NCBI GenBank assembly: GCA_015903945.1
Contig: JABMDL010000024.1
Coordinates: 1 to 53,754, forward strand
Source: Nitrospira sp.
Lineage (GTDB): Bacteria; Nitrospirota; Nitrospiria; Nitrospirales; Nitrospiraceae
Direction of reading: 5' to 3'
DNA: 53,754 bases
The notes below the pieces were generated by a model, which made no database searches, was not told the origin of the DNA, and saw only the letters and a program-made list of their open reading frames with translations. Every line of letters starts with the position of its first letter. Position 1 is the first letter of the stretch. This document shows, piece by piece, positions 8,356-17,473 of this stretch. The position numbers were made by a program, and so were the translations under genes.

Positions 8356-9294
8356 ATGGCACAGGCCTCTGCATCGGCCGGTTTCTGGTTGGAGGGCGAG
8401 CGGCAGAAGGATTTCACCGGTCGTTTCTGGCGTGCCCTGGCGATTTCGGTCGTGGTGCACCTGGCAGTGCTGGCCCTGGTCGCATGGGTTCGGCTGCCCA
8501 AGCACGGTGAACGGCCCTTGGCCTCCATCGAGATATCCCTTGCAGCCGAGCCGGCTCAACCGGAAAAAGCGGTCCCTCCCCCGCCTCCCCCTTCCGTTCC
8601 AGCTCCACCTGTCAAACCGGTCCCCGCGCCCGCGCCGCCGAAACCTGTGAAAGCACCGGCTAAGGACGTCATGAAGGACGTGGTGTTGCCACCCGATGCT
8701 CCGGCGTTCGGAGACATCAGCCCAGCGGAGAAACCGAAAAAGCCACAATTCAAGCTCCCTGACGTTCCGGTCGCGTCTGAGACGAAGGAGCCTCTCGTGC
8801 AGGCGCCGGAGTCGAAGCCGCGATCATCCCTGACGGAAGACTTGAACAAGGAGTTGGACGAGGAGTTCAAGAAGATCAAGAAAGTCGAACTGCCGAAGGC
8901 TGCTCCGACTGAACCATCGCCCAGGCCAGTGCCTCGCGTCGAGGCGAAGGCGCCAAGTGTCAAGGCGGTGGACACAACGCTCAAGGTCCCCGGGATGGCG
9001 CCGGGGTCAAATGCGTACTTGGGACGCGTGCGGCAGCGGATCAGTAGTTTTTGGAACGCACCGCCGGTGGATGTGGCAGCCCAAGCCTATGTGGTCATCG
9101 TGCAATTCAGACTGCACCGCAATGGATCGGTCACCGGCGTGATGATCGAACAGTCTTCGGGAAATGAGTACTATGACTTGGCAGGGAAACGGGCCGTGCT
9201 CAGCGCAGCCCCCTTGCCCGCGTTTCCAGCGGAGTTGACCGAGTCCTATTTCGATGCGCATTTCACCTTTACGGTCGGCGATTCACAGGGGTAA
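8356..9294 (+). CDS. tolA: TolA/TonB-type energy transducer
   Basis: 312 residues with TolA/TonB layout: a cytoplasmic N-terminus, one membrane span near residues 30-50 (ISVVVHLAVLALVAWV), a long Pro/Lys/Ala-rich linker (about 70-215) and a C-terminal TonB-like domain (about 220-312; YLGRVRQRISSFWN, then LHRNGSVTGVMIEQSSGNEYYDLA). The C-terminal fold reaches Pal and TolB. Position between tolR and tolB makes TolA the better name than TonB, although the C-terminal domain itself is of the TonB family type. Confidence 0.9.
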   Translation: MAQASASAGFWLEGERQKDFTGRFWRALAISVVVHLAVLALVAWVRLPKHGERPLASIEISLAAEPAQPEKAVPPPPPPSVPAPPVKPVPAPAPPKPVKAPAKDVMKDVVLPPDAPAFGDISPAEKPKKPQFKLPDVPVASETKEPLVQAPESKPRSSLTEDLNKELDEEFKKIKKVELPKAAPTEPSPRPVPRVEAKAPSVKAVDTTLKVPGMAPGSNAYLGRVRQRISSFWNAPPVDVAAQAYVVIVQFRLHRNGSVTGVMIEQSSGNEYYDLAGKRAVLSAAPLPAFPAELTESYFDAHFTFTVGDSQG

Positions 9295-9297
9295 ACC

Positions 9298-10638
9298 ATG
9301 GCGTTTCGAGCCGTTGTCATTATCAGTCTGTGCCTCTCAGCAGGATTGGTCTGGATCATCGAGTCGGGTGCGGCTGACGTATTTCTGGAAGCCACCCGGC
9401 CGGATTTTCAAAAAATTCCCTTGGGCATAGTCGGGATCGAGAATATCGGTGGGGCCGAGTCTCCAGAAGGGCGGATCAGGCTGGGGAGCCGAATCGAGGA
9501 AGTGCTCAAGGCCGATGTGCGGCGGTCCCTCGTGTTTTCTCTCGTCGACCTCTCCGGCATCGGTGGGAAGGTGCATCACCTCGGCAAGACACCAGATCCG
9601 TCATTCAAACAGGCGGCGGAACAAGGGGTCTCCGTCATTGTCTGGGGCAAAGCAGGCATGAAAAACGAGGACAAGGACGCGGATGTGAATATGGAGGGGT
9701 ACGTCTACGATGCAGGCAGCGACGAGATGGTCGGCGGAAAACGCTATGCCGGATCTCCCTCCGTCGTGCGGCTCATGGCGCATCGGTTCGCCGACGAACT
9801 GGTGTTTCGTTATACGGGAGAGCCGGGCATTGCCAGGACGAAAATCGCCTATGTGTCCGAGGTGGGGCCGGCCCGTGAGCTGTTCGTGATGGATTACGAC
9901 GGGCATGACCCGCGCCAGGTGACGGCCGACGGATTCTTGAATCTCATGCCCCGGTGGTCGCCGGACCGACGGTTCTTGGTCTTCACGGCGTACCGCAGCC
10001 GGAATACGCAAGACATCGACATGATCGAATTGGCGACCGGGAAACGATGGACGCTGGTGTCCTTGAGCGGATTGAACATTACTCCCGCCTTATCCCCCGA
10101 TGGAAATTTCTTGGCGTTTTCGTCCAGCCACGAGGGAAATTCTGAACTCTACCGGATGGACACGCGTACGAAGGACATGCAGCGGTTGACCGTGAATGCC
10201 GCGGGCGATTTATCCCCCTCCTGGTCCCCGTCTGGCCGCGAAATTGCATTTACCTCGGACAGGAGCGGCGGTCCGCAGATCTTTCTCATGAGCGCGGATG
10301 GGTCGAACGTTCGCCGGCTGACATTTGAGGGCGACTATAATGCCGCGCCGGCCTGGTCGCCTCGCGGCAATTGGATCGCCTATGTGTGCCGCAGTCCGAA
10401 GAAAGACTATAAGCTGTGCTTGATCAGTCCGGACGGTCAGAAGCGTGTGCAGCTGACGACGGGGCAAGGGGTTGATGATTCCCCGTCGTGGTCACCGGAT
10501 GGCCGGCATCTGGTGTTCAGTTCCACGGCTGACGGGAGGAGCCAAATCTATATGATCAATACCGATGGGAAAGATCTCGAGCGAATTACATTCACCGGAA
10601 CCCATAACAGCGCTCCGACCTGGTCGCCGGCGTCATGA
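9298..10638 (+). CDS. tolB: Tol-Pal system beta-propeller protein TolB
   Basis: 446 residues, periplasmic. A signal peptide occupies residues 1-26. An N-terminal alpha/beta domain (about 28-170) is followed by a six-bladed PD40 propeller with repeated W-SPDG-type motifs: MPRWSPDRRFLVF, ITPALSPDGNFLAFSS, LSPSWSPSGREIAFTSD, DSPSWSPDGRHLVFSS. TolB binds Pal and modulates its contact with peptidoglycan. It starts 4 bp after tolA. Confidence 0.95.
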   Translation: MAFRAVVIISLCLSAGLVWIIESGAADVFLEATRPDFQKIPLGIVGIENIGGAESPEGRIRLGSRIEEVLKADVRRSLVFSLVDLSGIGGKVHHLGKTPDPSFKQAAEQGVSVIVWGKAGMKNEDKDADVNMEGYVYDAGSDEMVGGKRYAGSPSVVRLMAHRFADELVFRYTGEPGIARTKIAYVSEVGPARELFVMDYDGHDPRQVTADGFLNLMPRWSPDRRFLVFTAYRSRNTQDIDMIELATGKRWTLVSLSGLNITPALSPDGNFLAFSSSHEGNSELYRMDTRTKDMQRLTVNAAGDLSPSWSPSGREIAFTSDRSGGPQIFLMSADGSNVRRLTFEGDYNAAPAWSPRGNWIAYVCRSPKKDYKLCLISPDGQKRVQLTTGQGVDDSPSWSPDGRHLVFSSTADGRSQIYMINTDGKDLERITFTGTHNSAPTWSPAS

Positions 10639-10741
10639 AAAATTCGGCACAAGGGGCTTGCACCAGGAGTGGCTCCTCTGTATGAAAGAGGAGACATTTC
10701 TACAATTGCCAGTTTATATTCACGAGAAGGGGGTTGAGTCC

Positions 10742-11398
10742 ATGAGACGGGTACAATCGATTATCTGTGCGTCATTGATCGTGGGATCATTTATGGTGAA
10801 CATGTTCGGATGCGCCTCGAAATCAGTACAGTCCGGAGGAGAGACGCAGGCTTCGCGGCCTGAGACCAAGAGCGGGGCCGGTCAGGATCTCCCGGACACG
10901 TCATTTTCGGGACGCGACAGTTCGGGGGGATTGCGTGGCCTGGATAAGAATCCGTCCGAAGAACGACTCGGAAGCGGTGGTTCGCTGATGGCCAAGGCTG
11001 ATCCCGGCAGCGCCGGCCGCCAGATAGAAGACATCCGTGCGGAGCAGGCTGCAGCGGCGGCGGGACTGAGGGACGTCTTTTTTGCCTTTGACAGTTTCGC
11101 CATCTCGGAAGACGGACGACAGGTATTGGCTCACGATGCTGAATGGGTCAAGGCGAATCCAGGGGCCCAGGTGAAGATCGAGGGGCACTGTGATGAACGG
11201 GGCACGTCGGCCTACAATCTGGTGTTAGGCGAAAAACGCGCCAAGGCTGCTCGAAATTATCTCGTTGAACTCGGTGTGACGCCCAACCATCTGTCGATCG
11301 TCTCCTATGGCAAAGAGCGACCGGTGTGTAAGGAACACGCGGAGTCCTGCTATGCCCAGAATCGTCGTGCGCATATGCTCCTCAGGACAGGGAAGTAA
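10742..11398 (+). CDS. pal: Peptidoglycan-associated lipoprotein Pal
   Basis: 218 residues from the ATG at 10742. Earlier in-frame starts would run into tolB and would bury the lipoprotein signal. A lipobox (NMFGC) ends the signal peptide near residue 24. After a low-complexity linker, the OmpA-like domain begins near residue 110: DVFFAFDSFAISEDG, then KIEGHCDERGTSAYNLVLGEKRA with the Asp and Arg that bind diaminopimelate. An RBS-like GAGAAGGGGG precedes the start. Pal tethers the outer membrane to peptidoglycan. Confidence 0.95.
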   Translation: MRRVQSIICASLIVGSFMVNMFGCASKSVQSGGETQASRPETKSGAGQDLPDTSFSGRDSSGGLRGLDKNPSEERLGSGGSLMAKADPGSAGRQIEDIRAEQAAAAAGLRDVFFAFDSFAISEDGRQVLAHDAEWVKANPGAQVKIEGHCDERGTSAYNLVLGEKRAKAARNYLVELGVTPNHLSIVSYGKERPVCKEHAESCYAQNRRAHMLLRTGK

Positions 11399-11578
11399 CC
11401 GGCAGATGCCTGGTCGCCCACGCAAGGACTCTCAGTGACCGCAGAGTGGCAGGCAGCGGAGCAGCCGCCCGCGTGCTATGCTTATGGCGGACCAGAGACG
11501 GACGTCCATCCGTCTCCGGATGGCAGCCCGGTGACCGGTCCTGGCCGAAGGGGACAAGTCGAGAGGCTGTGCCGGCAT

Positions 11579-12889
11579 ATGAGGAGCGCTGAGACCATGA
11601 TCATCGTTGTCTTGTTCGCCTTTCTGACCGGTTGCGTCGCCCAACAAGCCGACCTGCTCCAAACCGAGAAAGTTCTGCAACAGCGGATCAAACAGCAGGA
11701 CGAACAGTTGTCGCAAACGCGCGCCCGGCAGAGCCAGGAGATTTCTACGCTACGGGATCAGGATTTGCCTCAACTGCGGGGAGAGCTGGAGCGGGCCTTG
11801 TATCAAACGCAGGATATTCAGGCCAAACAAGAGGACCTCAAGCACCGGCTGGCGCAGCTGGAACAGCACACGAAGAAACTGGAACAGCTGACCGCGAAGA
11901 TGGATACGGACAATAGCACACGACATGCCTGGGTCCAGAAAAGCCTCGATAATCAAGAAGCGAAGTCCACGTCCAAGCTCGACGAGTTTTCCAAATCCAT
12001 GGATCATGCGGTCGAAACGCTCAAGAGAGATATCGTCGACATCGTGCAGCGGACAAACGACACGTTAAGCAAGCGGGTGGATGCCAAGCTGGATGAGCAG
12101 CACAAGGGGGTCAGCGAGACGCAGCACCACTTGAGCCAAGTGTCCGAAAAATTCTCCCAATTCAATCAGGCGCTGACGGGATTCCGCGAGGCCCTGGTTG
12201 GACTCAACGAGCGAGTGGAACAGCAAGAACGGACTGCCCAGCACGTCGCCGCGATCGCAAAAACGCTGGAGGTCATGAAGCAACAAGCGGCCTCACGATT
12301 CGAGGAGCAAGAACGCCGGATCGATGCGCTCGTCAAATCCGTGGAGCAGGCCGGCTCCAAGCCGGGCCGTCAGCAGGCGACCAAGTCCTCGCAACGGCCT
12401 GCCGCTTCAGTGACGCCGGACGGCATCGAGACGGCGTCCGCCCCGGCCGCGATAGGTGCCCCCCAAGAGTCGCCTGCGTCGGAATCCGCTCAGAACGGAG
12501 CCGAGCCGCCCGATCGGGTCAGGTATGAGCAGGTGCTGACCTTGTTCCGGGGCGGGGATTTGGAGGGGGCTCGCCAGGGGTTCGCCGCATTCCTCTTGGA
12601 GTATCCCAATTCCGATTTGGCGCCGAATGCCCGGTATTGGCAGGGAGAGGCGTATTATGGCAAGAAGGATTTTCAGAAGGCGATCGATGCGTATGACCGG
12701 GTGGAGACCGACTATCCCCGAAGCGAGAAGGTCCCAGCCGCGATGCTGAAGAAAGGCTATGCGTATCTGGCGTTGAAGGATGTCAAGCGCGCGTCGTCCG
12801 CATTCAAGCAAGTCCTGACGTTGTATCCCAAAAGCCCTGAAGCGGGAAAAGCCTCGGGCAAACTCGCTCAGCTCAAGGAGGTCCGATAG
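11579..12889 (+). CDS. Long CpoB/YbgF-like coiled-coil TPR lipoprotein
   Basis: About 436 residues from the ATG at 11579 (an ATG at 11597 is possible; both keep the lipobox FLTGC). Residues of about 20-290 are strongly coiled-coil, rich in Gln, Glu and Lys, with heptads such as LEQHTKKLEQLTAKM. A Pro/Ala linker follows, then three TPR repeats in the last 120 residues (FRGGDLEGARQGFAAFL, YYGKKDFQKAIDAY, LALKDVKRASSAFKQVL). The C-terminus is paralogous to the next gene, which is the canonical CpoB. It probably lies in the periplasm at the Tol-Pal complex; the large coiled coil is far longer than the usual CpoB trimerisation helix. Confidence 0.8.
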   Translation: MRSAETMIIVVLFAFLTGCVAQQADLLQTEKVLQQRIKQQDEQLSQTRARQSQEISTLRDQDLPQLRGELERALYQTQDIQAKQEDLKHRLAQLEQHTKKLEQLTAKMDTDNSTRHAWVQKSLDNQEAKSTSKLDEFSKSMDHAVETLKRDIVDIVQRTNDTLSKRVDAKLDEQHKGVSETQHHLSQVSEKFSQFNQALTGFREALVGLNERVEQQERTAQHVAAIAKTLEVMKQQAASRFEEQERRIDALVKSVEQAGSKPGRQQATKSSQRPAASVTPDGIETASAPAAIGAPQESPASESAQNGAEPPDRVRYEQVLTLFRGGDLEGARQGFAAFLLEYPNSDLAPNARYWQGEAYYGKKDFQKAIDAYDRVETDYPRSEKVPAAMLKKGYAYLALKDVKRASSAFKQVLTLYPKSPEAGKASGKLAQLKEVR

Positions 12890-12894
12890 GTCAC

Positions 12895-13647
12895 ATGAAG
12901 GATCAGGGCATGCCTGCGGTGTTGGTTGTCGGAATGGTGATGGCGGTATCGGTGTTGGCCGGTTGTGCCAAGCATGCGGACTTCATCGAAGTTCGCGATC
13001 AGCTTGCCACGATGTCGCGCTCCCAAGAGCAGGACCACCAACGGGTGGATGCCGTCTTGCGGCGGTTGGAGTCGGTGGAGCGGGCCAAGGATGCGGAGGC
13101 AGGCAAGCCGCGCGTGGACGAAATCGCTGCACGTCTCCAACGAATCGAGAACCGGCTGGCGAAGCTGGAAGAAACCGCCAATCAGGCTTCAGCCAGGCCG
13201 GACCCCATGTCCTCCGATTTCCGGCCCTCCAAGCCGGTCAAACCGGCAGAGCCGGTCACGACCGCGCCGGGCATAACCCCGACGTCCGCCTTCAATCTGG
13301 CGTATAACGATTATCTCAACGGCAAGTATGAACTGGCCGTGGCGGGATTCCAACGCTTTGTAAAGGATTTCTCCGGCACGTCGCTGGCGCCCAACGCGCA
13401 GTACTGGTTGGGCGAGTCGTATTACAATTTGAAGGATTACGGCCGTGCGATTCAGACATTCGAATCGCTGTTGGCGGAGTACCCAGGAAATGAAAAGGCG
13501 CCAGCCGCGCTGTATAAGTTGGGCTTGGCCGCGGCGGAGACCGGCGACCTGGTCAAGTCGAAGAGAAGTTTGAAACGCGTGCTGGAAGAGTTTCCTGCAT
13601 CCGACGAATCCAAACTGGCGAAAAACAAACTAGCTGAAATCAGATGA
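12895..13647 (+). CDS. cpoB: Tol-Pal cell-division coordinator CpoB (YbgF)
   Basis: 250 residues, the usual CpoB size. The signal ends in a lipobox-like VLAGC near residue 22, so this homologue is probably a lipoprotein. A short coiled coil (about 30-85) is followed by a linker and three TPRs (about 130-250): YNDYLNGKYELAVAGFQRF, YYNLKDYGRAIQTFESLL, LAAAETGDLVKSKRSLKRVL. CpoB links Tol activity to PBP1b-driven peptidoglycan synthesis in E. coli. It follows the longer paralogue by 5 bp. Confidence 0.9.
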   Translation: MKDQGMPAVLVVGMVMAVSVLAGCAKHADFIEVRDQLATMSRSQEQDHQRVDAVLRRLESVERAKDAEAGKPRVDEIAARLQRIENRLAKLEETANQASARPDPMSSDFRPSKPVKPAEPVTTAPGITPTSAFNLAYNDYLNGKYELAVAGFQRFVKDFSGTSLAPNAQYWLGESYYNLKDYGRAIQTFESLLAEYPGNEKAPAALYKLGLAAAETGDLVKSKRSLKRVLEEFPASDESKLAKNKLAEIR

Positions 13648-13718
13648 CTGTCGCGGCCCCTTGCCCCTTGCCGCCCCCCCTTTCCCCCGCATCATCGTTT
13701 CCTAAGGAGAGTCATACC

Positions 13719-15530
13719 GTGCTGACGGTCGGCGGCAGTGGGAAGATCCATATCTTGCCGGACGACGTCGTCAGCCGTATTGCCGCCGGCGAGGTCGTCG
13801 AGCGACCGGCTGCGGTGGTCAAAGAGCTCGTTGACAATAGCGTGGATGCCGGTGCTCGGTCCATCACGGTCGAGGCCAAGGACGGTGGGTTGGCCTTGAT
13901 CCGTGTCACGGACGACGGCGAGGGGATGTCCCGGGACGATGCACCACGCGCGTTCGACCGGCATGCCACGAGCAAACTGCGGTCCGATCAGGACCTCTGG
14001 TCCATCCGTACCATGGGGTTTCGGGGTGAGGCCTTGCCGAGCATCGCGTCCGTGTCCCGTGTGCGTCTTGCCACGGCGGTACGGTCGGCCGAGACCGGCA
14101 TCGAGTTCCGGGTAGAGGGGGGGAGGATCGGAACCATCGCCGAGGCGCCTCCGGTGGCGGGGACCATCATCGAAGTGGCGGAGTTGTTTTACAACCAGCC
14201 GGCCCGGAAGAAATTTCTGAAGTCGATTCCCACGGAATTATCCCATATCAGCCGTGTCATCCAGCAAGCCGCGCTCGCCTGGCCGTCCGTACATTTTAGA
14301 TTGATCCATAACGGAACGGAGATGGTCAATTACCCTGCCGTGCAGGCGGAGCACGATCGAGTCGCCCAAGTCTATCGGCGCCAATTTCTGGATCAATGCC
14401 GCACGGTCCGGGCGGAACTTCCTGTAGCCAGGATCGGCGGATATGCTATCGATCCAGTGCATGCGAGATCATCGCGGACGCCACAGGAATTGTTCCTGAA
14501 CCGGCGCCCGGTTCGGAACGCCGCGATCCTTCATGCGGTGGCGGAGGGATATGGGGCGTCTCTTGCTAAGGGGTGCCATCCGCTCTTCGTGCTGTTCCTG
14601 GACGTCGATCCCGATCGTGTTGATGTGAACGTGCATCCTACCAAGCGGGAGGTCCGGTTTTCGGAGCCTGACATGATTCATCAATTGGTGCGGCGCGCGG
14701 TTCGTCAGGCCATGGATGCCTCGAAGCCGTTCACCGGTGTCTCCGGAGTATCAGCCACGAGCGAAGGAACCGCAAGCAGGTTCTTGTGGAGTCCAGCCGT
14801 GGGTGTGCCTCTGCAACAGTCCAGATTTGGCGGGACCGCGGCCGACGACGCGCCGTCGCTGGCGCGGGGGGCCGAGGTATCGTCCGGGCCAGAAGCGCAA
14901 CTGGGGTTTGTGAGCGAAACGGCGGAGCCGTATGGCACCGTTCCTATGGGAGAGGTGGCCGCGTTGGGGCAGCTCAAACGGACGTTCTTGGTTGTGCGGA
15001 TTGGGGGTGATCTGGCCGTCATCGATCAGCACACCGCGCATGAGCGGGTGCTCTTCGAACGATTGTACCGTGCCTGGACCGCTCAGGGCATTCGTGCGCA
15101 GCAGTTGTTGCTTCCTGAGACGGTTGAGCTGTCGGCGCCGCATGCGGCCTTGCTCCGCCGCCATCAAGGCGATCTGGAAAAGCTGGGGTTGGAACTTGAG
15201 CCGTTCGGGTCGTCGGCGGTGCTCATTCGATCGGTTCCAACGGGCCTCGGTAAAATCAAGCCGGACGCATTTCTGGAGGATCTCCTTGACGACCTGAATC
15301 AATGGGATCGTGCCTCTACGGTCGAGATGAAAGTCCGGCCGGTGCTGGCGTCGTTGGCCTGTCACGGAGCAGTCAGAGCCGGCCGTTCGATGGAGCTGCC
15401 GGAGATCGAGGCGTTGGTGGAGGACTGGCGGACCGAGGGGGAGATGACGACCTGTCCTCATGGCCGGCGCACCGTATTCCGGCTCAGTACCGACGAGTTG
15501 GAAAAAATGTTCGGGCGCGCCGGTTGGTAG
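13719..15530 (+). CDS. mutL: DNA mismatch repair protein MutL
   Basis: 603 residues from GTG 13719. This start is chosen over an upstream ATG at 13644, since AAGGAGA lies 8 bp before it and the protein then begins directly at the conserved GHKL domain. ATPase motifs: KELVDNSVDAGA, DDGEGM, ATSK and GFRGEALPSI. The C-terminal dimerisation domain carries DQHTAHERVLFE, which fits the endonuclease motif DQHAxxExxxxE with Ala to Thr, plus ACHGAVRAG and CPHGRR, the partner zinc motifs. MutL is therefore probably a nicking type, as in organisms lacking MutH. It follows cpoB, with the upstream reading overlapping its stop. Confidence 0.95.
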   Translation: MLTVGGSGKIHILPDDVVSRIAAGEVVERPAAVVKELVDNSVDAGARSITVEAKDGGLALIRVTDDGEGMSRDDAPRAFDRHATSKLRSDQDLWSIRTMGFRGEALPSIASVSRVRLATAVRSAETGIEFRVEGGRIGTIAEAPPVAGTIIEVAELFYNQPARKKFLKSIPTELSHISRVIQQAALAWPSVHFRLIHNGTEMVNYPAVQAEHDRVAQVYRRQFLDQCRTVRAELPVARIGGYAIDPVHARSSRTPQELFLNRRPVRNAAILHAVAEGYGASLAKGCHPLFVLFLDVDPDRVDVNVHPTKREVRFSEPDMIHQLVRRAVRQAMDASKPFTGVSGVSATSEGTASRFLWSPAVGVPLQQSRFGGTAADDAPSLARGAEVSSGPEAQLGFVSETAEPYGTVPMGEVAALGQLKRTFLVVRIGGDLAVIDQHTAHERVLFERLYRAWTAQGIRAQQLLLPETVELSAPHAALLRRHQGDLEKLGLELEPFGSSAVLIRSVPTGLGKIKPDAFLEDLLDDLNQWDRASTVEMKVRPVLASLACHGAVRAGRSMELPEIEALVEDWRTEGEMTTCPHGRRTVFRLSTDELEKMFGRAGW

Positions 15531-15557
15531 GGGAGTGTTTGAAGGGGGTGGAGAGCG

Positions 15558-16577
15558 GTGTCGCGGGCGATGTTCAATCTATCTGAAATTCAATGTGAAC
15601 GTCGGCCGCTGGTGGTGATACTCGGCCCCACTGCAGTGGGGAAAAGCCGCGTGGCCGTACAGGTGGCAAAACATTTCAGCACCGAGGTGCTGACGGCGGA
15701 CTCGCGCCAAGTGTATCGCGGTATGGATGTGGGCACGGATAAGCCGTCCGCCGATGAGCGCCAAGGGGTGCCACACCGCCTGATTGACTTGGCCGATCCC
15801 GATGAGCCGTTCAATGCCGGCTGGTATCGGCGGGCGGCGCTGGTGGAACTTGACCGGCTCTATGCGTCGAAGCAATTGCCATTAGTCGTCGGCGGGACAG
15901 GGTTGTATATCCGCGCGCTGGTGCACGGGCTCTGTCCGGCTCCCCAGGCGGATCCGAGCCTGAGAGCCGAACTCAAGAAACTCAGCGAGGGGCAGGGGCG
16001 CGATCGTCTGTATGCGGAATTGGCGGAGGCCGATCCTGAGGCGGCGGCGCGCGTGCATCCCAACGACGAACCCAAGATCATTCGGGCCTTGGAGGTGCTT
16101 CGACTGACAGGCGTGCCGATGTCGGCGGCGCATCGCCAACACGGGTTTCACGAGGCGCCGTTTACCACGCTGCTCATCGGACTCCAGCGGCCCAAGGAGG
16201 AGCTGTATCGGAGGATCGAGGTACGAATCGATTGGCAGTTGGCTCACGGAATGGTAAAAGAGACGCGGTCGTTGCTCGACCGCGGGTACGGCAGACACTT
16301 GGGAGCGATGAAGGGATTGGGCTATCGGCACGTGGCGGCCCATGTGGCCGGCGAGTACGACGAGGCGGAAATGGTTCGGCTGTTCAAACGCGATACCAGG
16401 CGATTCGCCAAGCGGCAGATGACCTGGTTCCGCAAGGAGCCGGGGATTCACTGGGTATCGATCGAACAGAATGAGACGCCCGAGCAGACGACTCGACGTG
16501 TGGTGTCGTGTATTGAACAATTCTTGGGCACTGCGGAGTCGGTGGCCTGTTCGGCTGCGGGAGAGCGAACGGTATGA
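15558..16577 (+). CDS. miaA: tRNA dimethylallyltransferase MiaA
   Basis: 339 residues. It transfers dimethylallyl to A37 of tRNAs reading UNN codons. The P-loop is GPTAVGKS (near residue 23-30), followed by TADSRQVYRGMDVGTDKPS, and the conserved C-terminal segments GLGYRHV and KRDTRRFAKRQMTWFRK. GTG 15558 with GGAG 4 bp upstream is used; ATG 15570 is the alternative. Directly after mutL, an association seen in many bacteria. Confidence 0.95.
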   Translation: MSRAMFNLSEIQCERRPLVVILGPTAVGKSRVAVQVAKHFSTEVLTADSRQVYRGMDVGTDKPSADERQGVPHRLIDLADPDEPFNAGWYRRAALVELDRLYASKQLPLVVGGTGLYIRALVHGLCPAPQADPSLRAELKKLSEGQGRDRLYAELAEADPEAAARVHPNDEPKIIRALEVLRLTGVPMSAAHRQHGFHEAPFTTLLIGLQRPKEELYRRIEVRIDWQLAHGMVKETRSLLDRGYGRHLGAMKGLGYRHVAAHVAGEYDEAEMVRLFKRDTRRFAKRQMTWFRKEPGIHWVSIEQNETPEQTTRRVVSCIEQFLGTAESVACSAAGERTV

Positions 16578-17470
16578 AAGGGACTCGGAAGAAGCAGGTT
16601 TCGATCGGGGTGATCGGAGGCAGCGGACTGTACGACATCGAAGGGCTGAAGTCGGTGCGCAGGGTTCAGGTGCGCACGCCGTTCGGCTCACCGTCCGATG
16701 CGATCACAGTGGGAACGCTTCAGGGGGTTGCGGTCGCCTTCCTCTCGCGGCATGGGCGCGGACACAGGCTGAATCCGAGCGAGATCAATTATCGGGCCAA
16801 TATCTATGCGTTGAAATCCTTGGGCGTCACCCGTGTGATTTCGGTGAGTGCGGTGGGGAGCATGAAAGAGTCGATCCGCCCGGGCGACATCGTGATGCCC
16901 GATCAGTTCATCGATCTGACCAAACGGCGCGCGTCCACATTTTTCGAGGGGGGGATGGTGGCGCATGTCGCGTTTGGCGAACCGATTTGCGGTTCATTGG
17001 CGCGGAGCGTATGCTCCGCCGGCCAGCAAGTGGGGGCCACGCTCCATCGCGGAGGCACATACCTGTGCATGGAAGGCCCGCAGTTTTCGACGAAAGCAGA
17101 GTCGCGGCTCTACCGCCAGTGGGGTGTCGATGTGATCGGGATGACCAATATGCCTGAAGCGAAGCTGGCGCGAGAAGCCGAACTCTGCTATGCCACCATG
17201 GCATTGGTGACGGACTATGACTGCTGGCACGAGACGGAAGAGGCTGTGACGGTCGAGGCGATTCTCGACACGCTGCATCAAAACGTGGCGTTGGCCAAGC
17301 GGATTGTGCAGGCCGTGATGCCGTCCCTGGCCGCCCCTCGTGTGTGTGTCTGCGGGCAGGCATTGGACAATGCGATCGTGACCGACCGGCGCAGCGTGTC
17401 GGCTGCCGCGAAGAAGAAGTTGGGGCTGCTGTCACGCCGCGTCTTCGCGCAGAAGAAAGGAGCCGAGTGA
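16574..17470 (+). CDS. mtnP: S-methyl-5'-thioadenosine phosphorylase
   Basis: 298 residues. It cleaves methylthioadenosine, the by-product of polyamine synthesis and other SAM reactions, to adenine and methylthioribose-1-phosphate. Family motifs are clear: IGGSGLYDIEGL at the N-terminus, SRHGRGH, VGSMKES, and near residues 195-210 MTNMPEAKLAREAELCYA. A methylthioinosine-specific relative is possible. The start overlaps miaA by 4 bp. Confidence 0.92.
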   Translation: MKGTRKKQVSIGVIGGSGLYDIEGLKSVRRVQVRTPFGSPSDAITVGTLQGVAVAFLSRHGRGHRLNPSEINYRANIYALKSLGVTRVISVSAVGSMKESIRPGDIVMPDQFIDLTKRRASTFFEGGMVAHVAFGEPICGSLARSVCSAGQQVGATLHRGGTYLCMEGPQFSTKAESRLYRQWGVDVIGMTNMPEAKLAREAELCYATMALVTDYDCWHETEEAVTVEAILDTLHQNVALAKRIVQAVMPSLAAPRVCVCGQALDNAIVTDRRSVSAAAKKKLGLLSRRVFAQKKGAE

Positions 17471-17473
17471 GTC

